Assembly (NCBI RefSeq): GCF_900129885.1
Contig: NZ_FQXE01000014.1
Coordinates: 1 to 43,070, forward strand
Direction of reading: 5' to 3'
DNA length: 43,070 bases
Source of the DNA: Pollutimonas bauzanensis
GTDB lineage: Bacteria > Pseudomonadota > Gammaproteobacteria > Burkholderiales > Burkholderiaceae_B
The position numbers and the translations under genes were made by a program. Positions 9,393 through 17,515 of the stretch are shown in pieces. Below the pieces are notes generated by a model that was given only the letters and a program-made list of their open reading frames with translations, made no database searches and was not told where the DNA came from. Each line of letters begins with the position of its first letter. The first letter of the stretch is position 1.

Positions 9393-10829
9393 ATGAGATT
9401 ATTTCCCTTATTTGCCGACCTGAAAGACCGTCGGGTGCTGGTCGTGGGCGGCGGCAGCGTCGCTGAAAGAAAAGTCAAAAGCCTGCTGGCGTCCGGCGCG
9501 CTGGTCACCGTCTGCGCGCCCGAGGCCACGCCCGGGCTGCGGGAGTTGCAGGGGCAAGGCGCCATCGAATTCACCGGACTGGCCTTCCAGGCGGAATGCC
9601 TGGAAGGCGTCTGGCTGGTCATCGCCGCCACCGATGATCGCGAAATCAACCGCCGCGTCGCCGCGCTGGCGAATGAAAAACGCCTGTTGATCAACGTGGT
9701 CGACGATCCCGGGCTGTCCAGCTTCCAGGTGCCCTCGATCGTCGACCGCTCGCCCCTGGTGATCGCGATTTCGTCCTCGGGGCATGCGCCCGTGCTGGCG
9801 CGCCGGGTGCGCGAGCGCATCGAAACCCTGTTCGACCATTCCCTCGGCGCGCTGGTGGCGCTGGCCGCCAGGTATCGTCCCGCCATACGCCAGGCGCGGC
9901 CCGACATGCGCCGCCGGCGTGAATTCTACGACTGGCTGCTGGACGGTCCCGTAGCGGGCGCCCTGCGCAAGCAACTGCCCGAGGCCGCCGAACAAGCCCT
10001 GGAAAACGAATTGCGCCAAGCCCAGGGCTCGACCCGAGGCAGGGTCGCGCTGGTGGGCGCCGGCCCGGGCGACCCCGGCCTGCTCACCTTGAATGCCTTG
10101 CGCGCCTTGAACGAGGCCGACATCATTCTTTACGACCGCCTGGTCAGCAACGAAATCAGGGAACTGGCGCGCCGCGACGCCACGCAGATCTGCGTCGGCA
10201 AGAGCCCGGGCGAGAATCATGACGCCACCCAGGCGCGCATACACCAGCTCATGCTGGAACATGCGCGGGCGGGCCAGTTCGTGGTCAGGCTCAAGGGCGG
10301 CGACGCCTTTGTGTTCGGCCGCGGCGGCGAAGAGCTCGAATTCCTGCGCGAGCAAGGCATCGACTACGAAGTCGTGCCCGGCATCACCGCCGCCATGGCC
10401 TGTGCGGCCTATGCCGGCATACCCCTGACCCATCGCGACCACGCCCAGTCGCTGCGCCTGACCACGGCGCAGTTCAGCAAGGATACGACTGCCGAGGATT
10501 GGGCCTCATTGGCCCAGAAAAAGCAGACCCTGGCGTTCTACATGGGAGTCAGCCAGCTTGATTGGCTGCCCGACCGCCTGATCGCCAACGGGCGTTCGGC
10601 GGATACGCCTTTCGCGCTGATAGAAAACGGCACCCGCAGCAATCAGCGGGTGCTGCACGGCAAACTGAAGGAGCTGACGGCGCAGGCCAGGCGACATGGT
10701 TTCAAGTCGCCCTCGCTGCTCCTGATCGGCGAGGTGGCCGCGCTGGCGCCAAAACTGCAATGGTTTGGCGCCAGCATCGGCCCGCAAGAACTTACTTCGG
10801 CGCCATGTGCGTCGACAACACCGAAATAA
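9393..10829 (+). CDS. cysG: Siroheme synthase CysG (fused precorrin-2 dehydrogenase/ferrochelatase and uroporphyrinogen-III methyltransferase)
   Basis: CysG makes siroheme from uroporphyrinogen III, the cofactor needed by CysI. The 478 aa protein is the full fusion. An N-terminal Met8-like dehydrogenase/chelatase half has [10 protein letters not shown] and the NAD-binding [11 protein letters not shown] (about 16-26), and ends in a dimerisation region. From about residue 215 an SUMT methyltransferase half has [34 protein letters not shown] and VPGITAA. It is translationally close-coupled to cysI. Its 3' end overlaps the 3' end of bamC on the other strand by 38 nt, leaving no room for a separate terminator. 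Confidence 0.95.
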   Translation: MRLFPLFADLKDRRVLVVGGGSVAERKVKSLLASGALVTVCAPEATPGLRELQGQGAIEFTGLAFQAECLEGVWLVIAATDDREINRRVAALANEKRLLINVVDDPGLSSFQVPSIVDRSPLVIAISSSGHAPVLARRVRERIETLFDHSLGALVALAARYRPAIRQARPDMRRRREFYDWLLDGPVAGALRKQLPEAAEQALENELRQAQGSTRGRVALVGAGPGDPGLLTLNALRALNEADIILYDRLVSNEIRELARRDATQICVGKSPGENHDATQARIHQLMLEHARAGQFVVRLKGGDAFVFGRGGEELEFLREQGIDYEVVPGITAAMACAAYAGIPLTHRDHAQSLRLTTAQFSKDTTAEDWASLAQKKQTLAFYMGVSQLDWLPDRLIANGRSADTPFALIENGTRSNQRVLHGKLKELTAQARRHGFKSPSLLLIGEVAALAPKLQWFGASIGPQELTSAPCASTTPK

Positions 10830-11925
10830 TCCGCTTGGCGGTGTCGCTGTTCTGAACCTGGCCATTCTGGTCAAGGACTGTCACCAGCGAGCCAGAACCC
10901 TGCTCGGCCACATGAATGCGGTACGGGGTCGCCGCGGCCGTATTCTTGGAGCCGAACAGCCGGCCAATGATGTTCTGCTCCTCGATTTTCACGCCCGTGT
11001 CGCTATCCAGGTAGCGGATGAAGTAATCGCCGGCGGAACGGTCGCGGTCTTCGACGGCAAAACCGGCCGAGTCGATCGCCACGCCCACGCGGCGCCATGC
11101 GCGGTCGAAGGGCTCGCCCACGGTAAGCGCCGCCTGGTCTTCAGGCATCTTGGTGATCTGCGGCGCGTCGGTGTCTTTCTCGGCCTGGGCCACCGCCGTT
11201 TGGGCGCTCTTGACATCGGTTCCCAGAAACACCATGAGGCGGGCCAGCATGGCCGCGTTCAGGCCCGGATCTTCCTTGCCGAACACCCACTTGAAGGCGG
11301 AGCCGTCAGGCGTGGGTGTTTCCACCATTTGCTGATGGCTGATATAGATCTCGGTCTTGCCGTTGACGCGTTCGACGCGTGTGCGGAAGCGCTCGCGCTC
11401 GCCGCTGTCGAATATCTGGTCGATGACGCTGCCCAGCGCCGTGCGTATCCAGCCTTCGGGAATCTTGGCGCGGTTTTCCGCCCAATCGGTTTCCATCAAG
11501 CCCGCGCGCGGATCCTGCGAATGGATGGTAAAGCCCTGCTCGCCCCAGAAATCGATGATTTGCGGGTAGACGGTTTCGGCCGGCTTGTCGACCACCAGCC
11601 AGCGGATATCGCCGTCGCGCATGACCGACACGCCGCTGGCCGTCGGCAGCACGCGGTCGGCCGGGCCGGCATCCTTCTGGGCCTGCTGGCTTTGCTGATA
11701 CTGGCTCAGCGTGGCGGTGCCTTCGGGCGCGCGGAAGCGCGCGTCGCGATTGGCTTGCGTCAGGTCGGGCGGGATGCTCAGGGGCTCGCCGGCGACCGTG
11801 CTTTTGTAGTCGACGGATTCTTCGTTGCCTATCATCTGGTTCACCGCCGAGCAGCCCGACAGGAGCAGCGCCCCCAGGCCCAGCGCAAAACCGGCACAGC
11901 GTTTGTTCATACGCATATTTATCAT
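10792..11925 (-). CDS. bamC: Outer membrane assembly lipoprotein BamC (NlpB)
   Basis: BamC is an accessory lipoprotein of the BAM complex that inserts beta-barrel proteins into the outer membrane. The 377 aa precursor has a lipoprotein signal peptide with lipobox LLLSGC, then an extended N-terminal tail ([18 protein letters not shown]) that contacts BamD. Two helix-grip domains follow, with [19 protein letters not shown] in the first and [19 protein letters not shown] in the second. Three in-frame ATGs (11925, 11916, 11910) are possible starts. The first directly follows the dapA stop (TAA then ATG). Order dapA-bamC is the usual one, and cotranscription from the dapA side is likely. Confidence 0.9.
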   Translation of the reverse strand: MINMRMNKRCAGFALGLGALLLSGCSAVNQMIGNEESVDYKSTVAGEPLSIPPDLTQANRDARFRAPEGTATLSQYQQSQQAQKDAGPADRVLPTASGVSVMRDGDIRWLVVDKPAETVYPQIIDFWGEQGFTIHSQDPRAGLMETDWAENRAKIPEGWIRTALGSVIDQIFDSGERERFRTRVERVNGKTEIYISHQQMVETPTPDGSAFKWVFGKEDPGLNAAMLARLMVFLGTDVKSAQTAVAQAEKDTDAPQITKMPEDQAALTVGEPFDRAWRRVGVAIDSAGFAVEDRDRSAGDYFIRYLDSDTGVKIEEQNIIGRLFGSKNTAAATPYRIHVAEQGSGSLVTVLDQNGQVQNSDTAKRIISVLSTHMAPK

Positions 11926-12828
11926 TTAGATCAAGCCTACTTCTTTTAACGAGTTGCGCACCACGCCGTGATACTGCTCGTGCAGGGAGGTTAAAGGTAA
12001 GCGATAGCCTAGCTTGGACAGGCCCATTTCAGCAACGGCCCATTTAACAGGAATCGGGTTGGACTCAATGAAAAGCACTTTGTTCAATGTGGCCAGGCGC
12101 GCATTGAGCTGGCGGGTCAAAACGGCGTCCCCGCTGACGGCCGCCACGCACAGCTGATGCATGAGCTTGGGCGCGACGTTGGCGGTGACCGAGATATTGC
12201 CGCGCCCGCCCAGCAGCATCAGGGCCGCCGCCGTCGCGTCGTCGCCGCTGACGACGACGAAATCGGCCGGCGCATCGCGTATCAGCAAGGCGCCGCGCGC
12301 GATATCGCCGGTGGCATCCTTGACGCCGATGATGCCGGGCACCTGGGCCAGGCGCAGGATCGTGTCGTTGGACATGTCGGCCACCGTGCGGCCGGGCACG
12401 TTGTACAGCACCGACGGCAGGTCGACCGCTTCGGCAATGCTGCGGAAATGCTGATACAGGCCTTCCTGGCTGGGCTTGTTGTAGTAGGGCACCACCGACA
12501 GGCCCGCGTGCGCGCCCACGGCCTTCGCATGCCGCGAAAGGTCTATGGCTTCGGCTGTGGAATTCCCCCCGACCCCGGCGATGACCGGCAGGCGTCCGGC
12601 CGAATGCTCGACGGCGACTTTGATCAATTCAGCATGCTCGTCGACGCTGACGGTAGGCGACTCGCCCGACGTGCCCACCACCACCAACGCATCCGTACCC
12701 TCGGCGGCGTGCCAATCGATCAGTTTCCGGTAGGAGTCGAAATCCAGGCTGCCATCGGGATGCATGGGTGTGACCAGGGCGACCATACTGCCCTGAAGGA
12801 TAGTGATAGCAGAATCCGTGCTTGCCAT
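11926..12828 (-). CDS. dapA: 4-hydroxy-tetrahydrodipicolinate synthase DapA
   Basis: DapA condenses pyruvate with aspartate semialdehyde, the first committed step to diaminopimelate and lysine. The 300 aa TIM-barrel protein has [17 protein letters not shown] at its start and [12 protein letters not shown]. It also has the Tyr of the catalytic triad (Tyr142, LYNVPGRT), the Schiff-base Lys170 (GVKDATGD) and the expected C-terminal helices. The ATG follows a GAGGAG site by 12 nt, slightly long. A perfect TATAAT -10 (12915-12910) lies at the 3' end of the upstream protease gene, so dapA-bamC can be transcribed on its own. Confidence 0.96.
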   Translation of the reverse strand: MASTDSAITILQGSMVALVTPMHPDGSLDFDSYRKLIDWHAAEGTDALVVVGTSGESPTVSVDEHAELIKVAVEHSAGRLPVIAGVGGNSTAEAIDLSRHAKAVGAHAGLSVVPYYNKPSQEGLYQHFRSIAEAVDLPSVLYNVPGRTVADMSNDTILRLAQVPGIIGVKDATGDIARGALLIRDAPADFVVVSGDDATAAALMLLGGRGNISVTANVAPKLMHQLCVAAVSGDAVLTRQLNARLATLNKVLFIESNPIPVKWAVAEMGLSKLGYRLPLTSLHEQYHGVVRNSLKEVGLI

Positions 12829-12850
12829 AATAGGAATGATCTCCTCGAAC

Positions 12851-12915
12851 TCACCAAAACGGTGAACTTGCCTGAATTAACTCGCAAGTTTACCGGATAA
12901 GCACCGTAAATTATA
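12851..12915 (-). promoter_or_regulatory. Candidate dapA promoter and leader hairpin
   Basis: On the minus strand a consensus TATAAT (12915-12910) overlaps the stop of the M50 gene. No clear -35 is seen at 17 bp. A short hairpin, TCACC and GGTGA with a 5-nt loop, lies at 12851-12865 in the leader, ahead of the GAGGAG ribosome site. It is too small to be read as a lysine riboswitch. Confidence 0.4.
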
Positions 12916-13561
12916 AGAACCAATTAACAATTAACTGCCCAAACGCCAACAAAGGCTGCAGCAGCGCCCACAAAACGCCGGTCAGCATCAAGATTATCAG
13001 GATTACGATGCCGTAAGGCTCGATCCTGGAGTATTGCCAGGCCATGCGGTCGGGCAACAGGCTGAACACGATGCGTCCGCCGTCCAGGGGCGGCAGGGGC
13101 ACCAGATTCAATGCCATCAGGATGAGATTCACTTGTATGCCGGCGATCGTCATCTGCACCCAGAAATCGGTGGACGCCGCGCCGGTTTCAGCCAGGATGC
13201 GCAAGCCGATGGCCCAGATGATGGCCATGACCAGATTCGACCCCGGGCCGGCCAGCGCGACCCACAGCATGTCGCGCTTGGGTCGGCGCAGCCGGCTCCA
13301 GTCCACCGGCACCGGCTTGGCCCAGCCAAACAGCAAGCCGCCGCCGCCCAGCAATTTGGTGCTGAACAAAAGCACCAGCGGCACGACGATAGTGCCTATG
13401 GGGTCGATATGGCGCACGGGGTTCAGGCTGATGCGGCCGGCCTGCCATGCGGTGGGGTCGCCGAACATGCGGGCCACGTAGCCGTGCGCCGCTTCATGCA
13501 AGGTAATCCCGAACAAGACAGGCAAAGCGTAAACAGTAATAGTCTGTATCAGTGATTCCAT
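12911..13561 (-). CDS. Site-2 protease family (M50) membrane metalloprotease
   Basis: This 216 aa polytopic membrane protein belongs to the short bacterial M50/site-2-protease group. The zinc motif HEAAH (His22, Glu23, His26) lies in the first transmembrane helix and the third-ligand motif NLVPLPPLDGGRI lies about two thirds along. Hydrophobic segments are at about 8-28, 55-75, 97-122, 138-158 and 184-212. Unlike RseP it has no PDZ domain. The substrate is unknown. It sits between yciO and dapA, a linkage I recall from related genomes and one that does not explain its role. Confidence 0.88.
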   Translation of the reverse strand: MESLIQTITVYALPVLFGITLHEAAHGYVARMFGDPTAWQAGRISLNPVRHIDPIGTIVVPLVLLFSTKLLGGGGLLFGWAKPVPVDWSRLRRPKRDMLWVALAGPGSNLVMAIIWAIGLRILAETGAASTDFWVQMTIAGIQVNLILMALNLVPLPPLDGGRIVFSLLPDRMAWQYSRIEPYGIVILIILMLTGVLWALLQPLLAFGQLIVNWFL

Positions 13562-13576
13562 AGATATCCGCGGAAG

Positions 13577-13602
13577 AAACCGCGCGCCGCGGCGCGCGGT
13601 TC
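13577..13602. repeat. 26-bp perfect palindrome between yciO and the M50 gene
   Basis: A perfect inverted repeat with no spacer, arms of 13 nt (GAACCGCGCGCCG), forms a very GC-rich hairpin between the two minus-strand genes. On the minus strand it is followed by only a short pyrimidine run (TTTCTTCC), so it is at best a weak intrinsic terminator. An attenuator or mRNA-stabilising hairpin is equally likely. Confidence 0.55.
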
Positions 13603-13636
13603 ATTTGGTGGTGGGCCGTAAACCAGCAATATGGCG

Positions 13637-14263
13637 TTAATCCAGCCCCAGGGCGGAAAGGTCGCCCTGGCCGCGTCGTATGATTTCCGGCGCCTCGCCG
13701 GTCAAGTCTATGACCGTGGTCGGCTGGCGCGGGCACGCGCCGCCGTCGATGACCGCGGACAGCTGATTGGCGTAACGGTCGAAGATGGCCTGCGCATCGT
13801 TCATGGGATCATCTTCGCCGTCCGGGATCAGCGTGGTCGACATCAGCGGCGAGCCGGCGGCCTCGAGCAGGGCCAGCGTCACGCGGTGGTCGGGAACCCT
13901 GATGCCTATGGTCTTGCGCGACGGATGGGAGACCCGGCGCGGCACTTCGCGCGTGGCTTCCAGAATGAAGGTCCACGGCCCCGGCGTCGCCATTTTCAGG
14001 AAACGGTACTGCCGGTTGTCGACCCGGGCGAAATGGCCGATCTCGGCGAGGTCGCGGCACAGCAAGGTAAGATGGTGGCGATCGTCCAGGCCGCGCAGCC
14101 TGCGCAAGGCCTCGGCCGCGGTTTTGTCATCGAGGCGCGCAACCACGGCATAGCTGGAATCGGTGGGCACGGCGACCAGGCCGCCATCGGCCAGCAGCTG
14201 GCCCGCCTGTTTGAGCAGGCGAGCCTGGGGATTTTCGGGGTGGACGACGAAGAATTGAGCCAT
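13637..14263 (-). CDS. yciO: YciO/Sua5/YrdC-family protein (L-threonylcarbamoyladenylate synthase-like)
   Basis: This 208 aa protein is of the Sua5/YrdC/YciO family, whose members make threonylcarbamoyl-AMP for the t6A37 modification of tRNA. It shows the YciO pattern: GGLVAVPTDSSYAVVARLDD near residue 27, LRGLDDRHHLTLLCRDL, PGPWTFILEAT, then IGIRVPDHRVTLALLEAAGSPLMSTTL. YciO paralogues are usually less active than TsaC, so the exact activity is uncertain. An AGGA ribosome site lies 8 nt before the ATG. It is the last gene of the conserved minus-strand block. Relatives often have a PHP-domain gene beyond it, but here the toxin-antitoxin block begins. Confidence 0.86.
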   Translation of the reverse strand: MAQFFVVHPENPQARLLKQAGQLLADGGLVAVPTDSSYAVVARLDDKTAAEALRRLRGLDDRHHLTLLCRDLAEIGHFARVDNRQYRFLKMATPGPWTFILEATREVPRRVSHPSRKTIGIRVPDHRVTLALLEAAGSPLMSTTLIPDGEDDPMNDAQAIFDRYANQLSAVIDGGACPRQPTTVIDLTGEAPEIIRRGQGDLSALGLD

Positions 14264-14373
14264 TTGACGTATCCTAACATTCTTGAAGGGTGAGTTTAAG
14301 GTTCCCCACCGCCATAGGCAATAAAATTAAACCATTACTCACGCCGCAGCGAGCAAGTCGAGGAGTTGCAAGC

Positions 14374-14402
14374 TTGACGGTAAGGCATTCTTACCTTACC
14401 AT
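14374..14402 (+). promoter_or_regulatory. Promoter and operator of the vapBC-type pair
   Basis: A -35 TTGACG (14374-14379) and a -10 TACCAT (14397-14402) are 17 bp apart. Between and across them lies an inverted repeat, GGTAAGG (14379-14385) and CCTTACC (14394-14400). An alternative inner pairing is GGTAAG (14379-14384) with CTTACC (14390-14395). A palindrome filling the spacer is a typical operator for an AbrB/VapB antitoxin that represses its own operon. Confidence 0.65.
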
Positions 14403-14431
14403 CCAAATATATGCAACAACCGGGGTTCACC

Positions 14432-14689
14432 ATGACAACGCTTACTGTGACCGCAAAAGGGCAAGTCACCCTAAAGCAAGATTTGCTTAGGCACCTTGGC
14501 ATACGGCCGGGACAAAAAATCAATGTCGATACACTGCCAGATGGTCGGGCGGTGATTCAGGCTGCACCGGAAGGACGCGACATCGCCGACGCTTTTGGGA
14601 TCCTGGCCGTCAACAATCCACATGGGATCATCCTGACAATAGACGAAATCAATGAGATTGCCCAAGCTGGCTGGTCTGGCGATAAATGA
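14432..14689 (+). CDS. AbrB/MazE-fold (SpoVT-AbrB) antitoxin of a VapBC-type pair
   Basis: This 85 aa protein opens with MTTLTVTAKGQVTLKQDLL, the swapped-hairpin AbrB DNA-binding fold (VTxKGQVTLPxxLR-type), followed by LGIRPGQKINVDTLPDGRAVIQ. The C-terminal tail (IILTIDEINEIAQAGWSGDK) would bind the toxin. ATG 14432 has GGGG 6 nt ahead. An upstream ATG at 14411 has no ribosome site. The stop overlaps the toxin start in an ATGA. The gene looks less GC-rich than the core genes to its left. Confidence 0.86.
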   Translation: MTTLTVTAKGQVTLKQDLLRHLGIRPGQKINVDTLPDGRAVIQAAPEGRDIADAFGILAVNNPHGIILTIDEINEIAQAGWSGDK

Positions 14690-15087
14690 AAATCACAGTC
14701 GATACTAATGTCGTTCTACGCTACTTGCTGAATGATGACAAAGATCAGGCCGCCATCGCTCGTAAGACGATGCAGGATGCCGCACTAGTCGCAATCCCCC
14801 TGTCTGTCCTATGTGAGGTCGTTTGGACGCTCTCACGGGGCTACAAGATGGCGAGCGACACTATAGCGGGCGCTCTTGAGGCCCTGACGGAAGCCAATAG
14901 CGTGGCGGTAAACCGCAGCGCGGTTGAAACCGGGCTTGTAATGCTTCGCGCCGGGGGCGATTTTGCAGATGGCGTAATTGCAAATGAAGGGCTCGCGCTT
15001 GGCGGTGAAACCTTCGTGACATTTGATAAAAAAGCAGCCGCTATTTTGAAAAAACACCGCAGGATGCAAACTCGCTTACTGTCCTGA
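14686..15087 (+). CDS. PIN-domain ribonuclease toxin (VapC-like)
   Basis: This 133 aa PIN-domain protein is the toxin partner of the upstream AbrB-type antitoxin. VapC toxins are Mg-dependent RNases that cleave tRNA or rRNA. The acidic residues of the active site are present: Asp6 (MKITVDTNVVLRYL), Glu44 (CEVVWTL), Asp95 (GDFADGVIA) and Asp114 (TFDKKA). The length is standard. Translation is coupled by the 4-nt ATGA overlap. The pair sits at the boundary between the core yciO block and a catabolic operon of different composition, a place where such pairs often mark acquired DNA. Confidence 0.9.
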   Translation: MKITVDTNVVLRYLLNDDKDQAAIARKTMQDAALVAIPLSVLCEVVWTLSRGYKMASDTIAGALEALTEANSVAVNRSAVETGLVMLRAGGDFADGVIANEGLALGGETFVTFDKKAAAILKKHRRMQTRLLS

Positions 15088-15273
15088 CTTCTTCAGCGCT
15101 GATGCCGTTTTCCAATGGAAAGCCGGGTCGATACAGGAAGCACCCTGATCATCGCCTCGAACCAGGCCTTCAGGCATCAACCGGCCAGGATAATTGGTGC
15201 GCACCGGCAGGCCAAAGTAGTTGACGCGCGACAGTTTGGCGATCGTGCCAAAGACCTGCAGGGAAATACTCAT
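15076..15273 (-). CDS. Unrecognised 65-aa ORF at the end of the catabolic operon, possible gene remnant
   Basis: An open frame of 65 codons begins 5 nt after the stop of the Bug receptor gene and runs into the 3' end of the PIN toxin gene (12 nt convergent overlap). It reads MSISLQVFGTIAKLSRVN, then a PVRTNYPGRLMPEGLVRG segment, and ends WKTASALKKSGQ. I do not recognise it. There is no clear ribosome site. It could be a small operon gene, or the surviving part of a longer enzyme gene cut off when the toxin-antitoxin block joined. Confidence 0.3.
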   Translation of the reverse strand: MSISLQVFGTIAKLSRVNYFGLPVRTNYPGRLMPEGLVRGDDQGASCIDPAFHWKTASALKKSGQ

Positions 15274-15278
15274 TGAAT

Positions 15279-16259
15279 TCAGTTGTCTGTGCTTAAGCCA
15301 AGTGATTTGATGATTTTTGAATACTTGATCGCCTCCCGTTCGATTTCCGACTTGGTCTCTGCTGCCGGTAAATACGTGGAAAGCAACGAAACGCCTGTCA
15401 GCCAGGTATTCATCCGGGGGGAGGCCATAGCGTCCTTCACTGCGCTATTGATTTTTTCCACGATCGCCGGCGGGATCCCGGGTGGGCCGTATAACGCGTA
15501 GGAGCTGATGGAGGAAAAGCCTGGATAAGCTGCCTCCGCGATAGTCGGCACGTCCGGGAAAGCCTCGAGCCGCTTGTCGGTCGTTACTGCGATAAGCCGG
15601 ACGTTTCCTCCCTTTATCAGCGCCGCCGACGAGGCGATATCCATCATGGCGATAGGCACATGCCCTGCCATGATGTCTTGCAGAGCCGGAGCGCCGCCCT
15701 TGTAGGGCACGTGCACCATCTGATCGAGATCGGCGCGCTTGCGAAAGAGTTCCATCGTCAGGTGCATCACTGTCCCGGGGCCAGGCGAGGCGAAAGCGGT
15801 CTCCGGCTTGGCACGCAAATCCGCCACCACTTCGTTAACGGTCTTTGCCGGATAAGACGGCGTGACGATGATGCCCATGGGATTCTGGGCCAACATCGAA
15901 ATAGTGGTGAACTTCGAAGCGTCGTAAGGCGGTTTTTTAAACAAAAATTGATTGATGGCAACCGTCGAACTATCGAATACGGCTAGCGTGTAACCGTCGG
16001 CCGGGCTCTGAAGCATCGCTTGCACCACTGGTATCGTCAGGCCGCCTGGCCGGTTGACGACGATGACAGGTTGAGCTAGTTTCTCGCTCAACTCCAAGCC
16101 GAGTGCGCGTGCCAAACCGTCCGTCGACCCACCCGGCACATAGCCGACCAGAATTCGGATGGGCTTGGACGGATAGCTGGCTACGTCTGCTTGGACGTTT
16201 AGCCCCGCGAGGCTGGCGCAGACGGCGAACAGGGCCAGAAGGAAGCTGGATTTTTTCAT
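15279..16259 (-). CDS. Bug/TctC-family periplasmic solute receptor (tripartite tricarboxylate transporter)
   Basis: This 326 aa secreted protein belongs to the Bug family of periplasmic receptors, abundant in Bordetella relatives. A signal peptide (MKKSSFLLALFAVCASLAGLNVQA) is followed by YPSKPIRILVGYVPGGSTDGLARALG, the family's ligand loop. Later motifs are VNRPGGLTIPVVQ, FASPGPGTVMHL, VPYKGGAPALQDIMAGHVP and FPDVPTIAEAAYPGF. No TctA or TctB membrane genes are nearby, so it is an orphan receptor. It follows a hydrolase and other catabolic genes, and probably binds the operon's substrate, perhaps an aromatic or sugar-derived carboxylate. Ligand unknown. Confidence 0.88.
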   Translation of the reverse strand: MKKSSFLLALFAVCASLAGLNVQADVASYPSKPIRILVGYVPGGSTDGLARALGLELSEKLAQPVIVVNRPGGLTIPVVQAMLQSPADGYTLAVFDSSTVAINQFLFKKPPYDASKFTTISMLAQNPMGIIVTPSYPAKTVNEVVADLRAKPETAFASPGPGTVMHLTMELFRKRADLDQMVHVPYKGGAPALQDIMAGHVPIAMMDIASSAALIKGGNVRLIAVTTDKRLEAFPDVPTIAEAAYPGFSSISSYALYGPPGIPPAIVEKINSAVKDAMASPRMNTWLTGVSLLSTYLPAAETKSEIEREAIKYSKIIKSLGLSTDN

Positions 16260-16278
16260 TTCGAACCTTTAAAGAGAG

Positions 16279-17157
16279 CTAAATTGAGGCGGCAGGCGTC
16301 GACAGGGTTGCCGAGCACTGGTCCTGGGCGAGGTGCTTTACAAGAAAATCGTCTGTCATCTTGCTGACCACTTCAGGCGCTTCCAAATGCGGGAAATGAC
16401 CTAGACCATTGAGCGCATGAAACTCTGTGTGGTTGGTGCCGTTAAGCGCATAAAGCGCCTCCTGCACCATTTCGGACGTGACCAGCCAGTCTTCGGTCCC
16501 TCGCGCGATCAGCACCGGGCAAGTGACGCGGTTCAATACGTCACGCGTATCGCACCTTGTATATGCGCGAAGGTCAGCCTGTTGGGCGAGCGGCGTGATG
16601 GACTGCACACCCCATTCGGAGAATGACCGTGCAAAGTCGTCCGCTTTGCTTCCCACGAGGCTCATGGAAAAGTCCATGTTCGAGTGCATCAAATTCACCT
16701 GGGGGTGCGTGAACAATTCAAGAGTTTTCTCGGTGAAAGTCGGCGTCCGGGCAGCGCCTTGCAGAGCGATGACCGCGAGCACCTCCGAGAACTTGGCAGC
16801 CATGAGCAATGCCAGATTGCCGCCGACGGAACACCCCATCACCACAAATTGCTCAATTCCTACCGCGGCACTGAACTCCCGGAGCCACTCGGCGATATGA
16901 TCCACCGTGTCGAGGCAAGGTTGGCTGGCTAGCGGATAGCTCTTGCCATGTCCAGGAAGATCTGGGGCATAAAGTCGATAGCGATCACCGAGGGTTTCCA
17001 TGACTCGGTGCCACTGGCGCCCGTCCCTTCCCGCGGTGTGCAGCAGGAGGATGGGAACTCCCCGCCCTGCGCACTCGTAGTATGCACGTACGCCACGGAT
17101 CATGACATAGCGTCCAATCGCCTCGCGGCCATGGCGGGACTCAGAGTTGATGTGCAC
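16279..17157 (-). CDS. Alpha/beta hydrolase (enol-lactonase/haloperoxidase-like)
   Basis: This 292 aa alpha/beta-hydrolase fold protein has a complete triad: Ser110 in the nucleophile elbow (GCSVGG), Asp223 (ARGTEDWLV) and His254 (GLGHFPHLEAP). The oxyanion region LLHTAGRDGRQW and YAPDLPGHGKS are typical of hydrolases that open enol-lactones or cleave C-C bonds. The start is GTG at 17157, supported by GGAG 8 nt upstream. An in-frame ATG 18 codons later is an alternative. It overlaps the upstream SCP2-like gene by 17 nt. It is likely the lactone or ester opening step of the operon's pathway. Confidence 0.85.
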   Translation of the reverse strand: MHINSESRHGREAIGRYVMIRGVRAYYECAGRGVPILLLHTAGRDGRQWHRVMETLGDRYRLYAPDLPGHGKSYPLASQPCLDTVDHIAEWLREFSAAVGIEQFVVMGCSVGGNLALLMAAKFSEVLAVIALQGAARTPTFTEKTLELFTHPQVNLMHSNMDFSMSLVGSKADDFARSFSEWGVQSITPLAQQADLRAYTRCDTRDVLNRVTCPVLIARGTEDWLVTSEMVQEALYALNGTNHTEFHALNGLGHFPHLEAPEVVSKMTDDFLVKHLAQDQCSATLSTPAASI

Positions 17158-17506
17158 GCGTTACTCTCCAGAATTGCCAAATCGGACGGGTCAGCCAGAC
17201 ACCCGCTAATGCATCGCCTTGAACGGCAAGCTTTCCCAAGTGAACATTGGTGGCCTGCCCCCATACGGTCTTTCCGGCGACCAGGTCTTCCCATACTTCG
17301 TGGCGGCCGGTGACCGTGAGATGATGATTATTGTGATCCGCCCTATGCAGGGTGCCCTGATGGAAGAGCAGGTTGATCTGAAAAGCATCAACCTCAAATC
17401 GGACTTCGATGGGCTGAAGATGTTTGCTAAGCTGGATAAAATCAGCATCGTTCGCCACGATTTGAATCGTGCGATTCCACCATTCGGATGTGGTCAGTCT
17501 GCTCAT
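17141..17506 (-). CDS. Small SCP2-like (sterol carrier protein 2 fold) protein
   Basis: This 121 aa protein resembles a lone SCP2-type domain. The last two thirds read LTVTGRHEVWEDLVAGK, then LGKLAVQGDALAGVWL, then PIWQFWRVTRA, matching the family pattern of W-x-x-L-x-x-G, a GKL-x-V-x-GD strand and a final aromatic helix. SCP2 domains bind hydrophobic acyl or aromatic ligands. ATG 17506 has AAGGAG overlapping the stop of the preceding gene. GTG 17512 is less likely. Its position between an amidohydrolase and a hydrolase suggests it holds a hydrophobic or acyl-linked pathway intermediate. Assignment is by pattern only. Confidence 0.55.
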   Translation of the reverse strand: MSRLTTSEWWNRTIQIVANDADFIQLSKHLQPIEVRFEVDAFQINLLFHQGTLHRADHNNHHLTVTGRHEVWEDLVAGKTVWGQATNVHLGKLAVQGDALAGVWLTRPIWQFWRVTRAHQL

Positions 17507-17515
17507 GGTCACTCC

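Noticed and set aside
5865-9907. Long antisense open frames opposite cysJ, cysI and the start of cysG
   Set aside because: They lie entirely opposite well-conserved enzymes and arise from GC-rich third positions. No domain is recognisable.
12851-12865. Lysine riboswitch ahead of dapA
   Set aside because: Only one small hairpin is present and the leader is far too short for the riboswitch fold.
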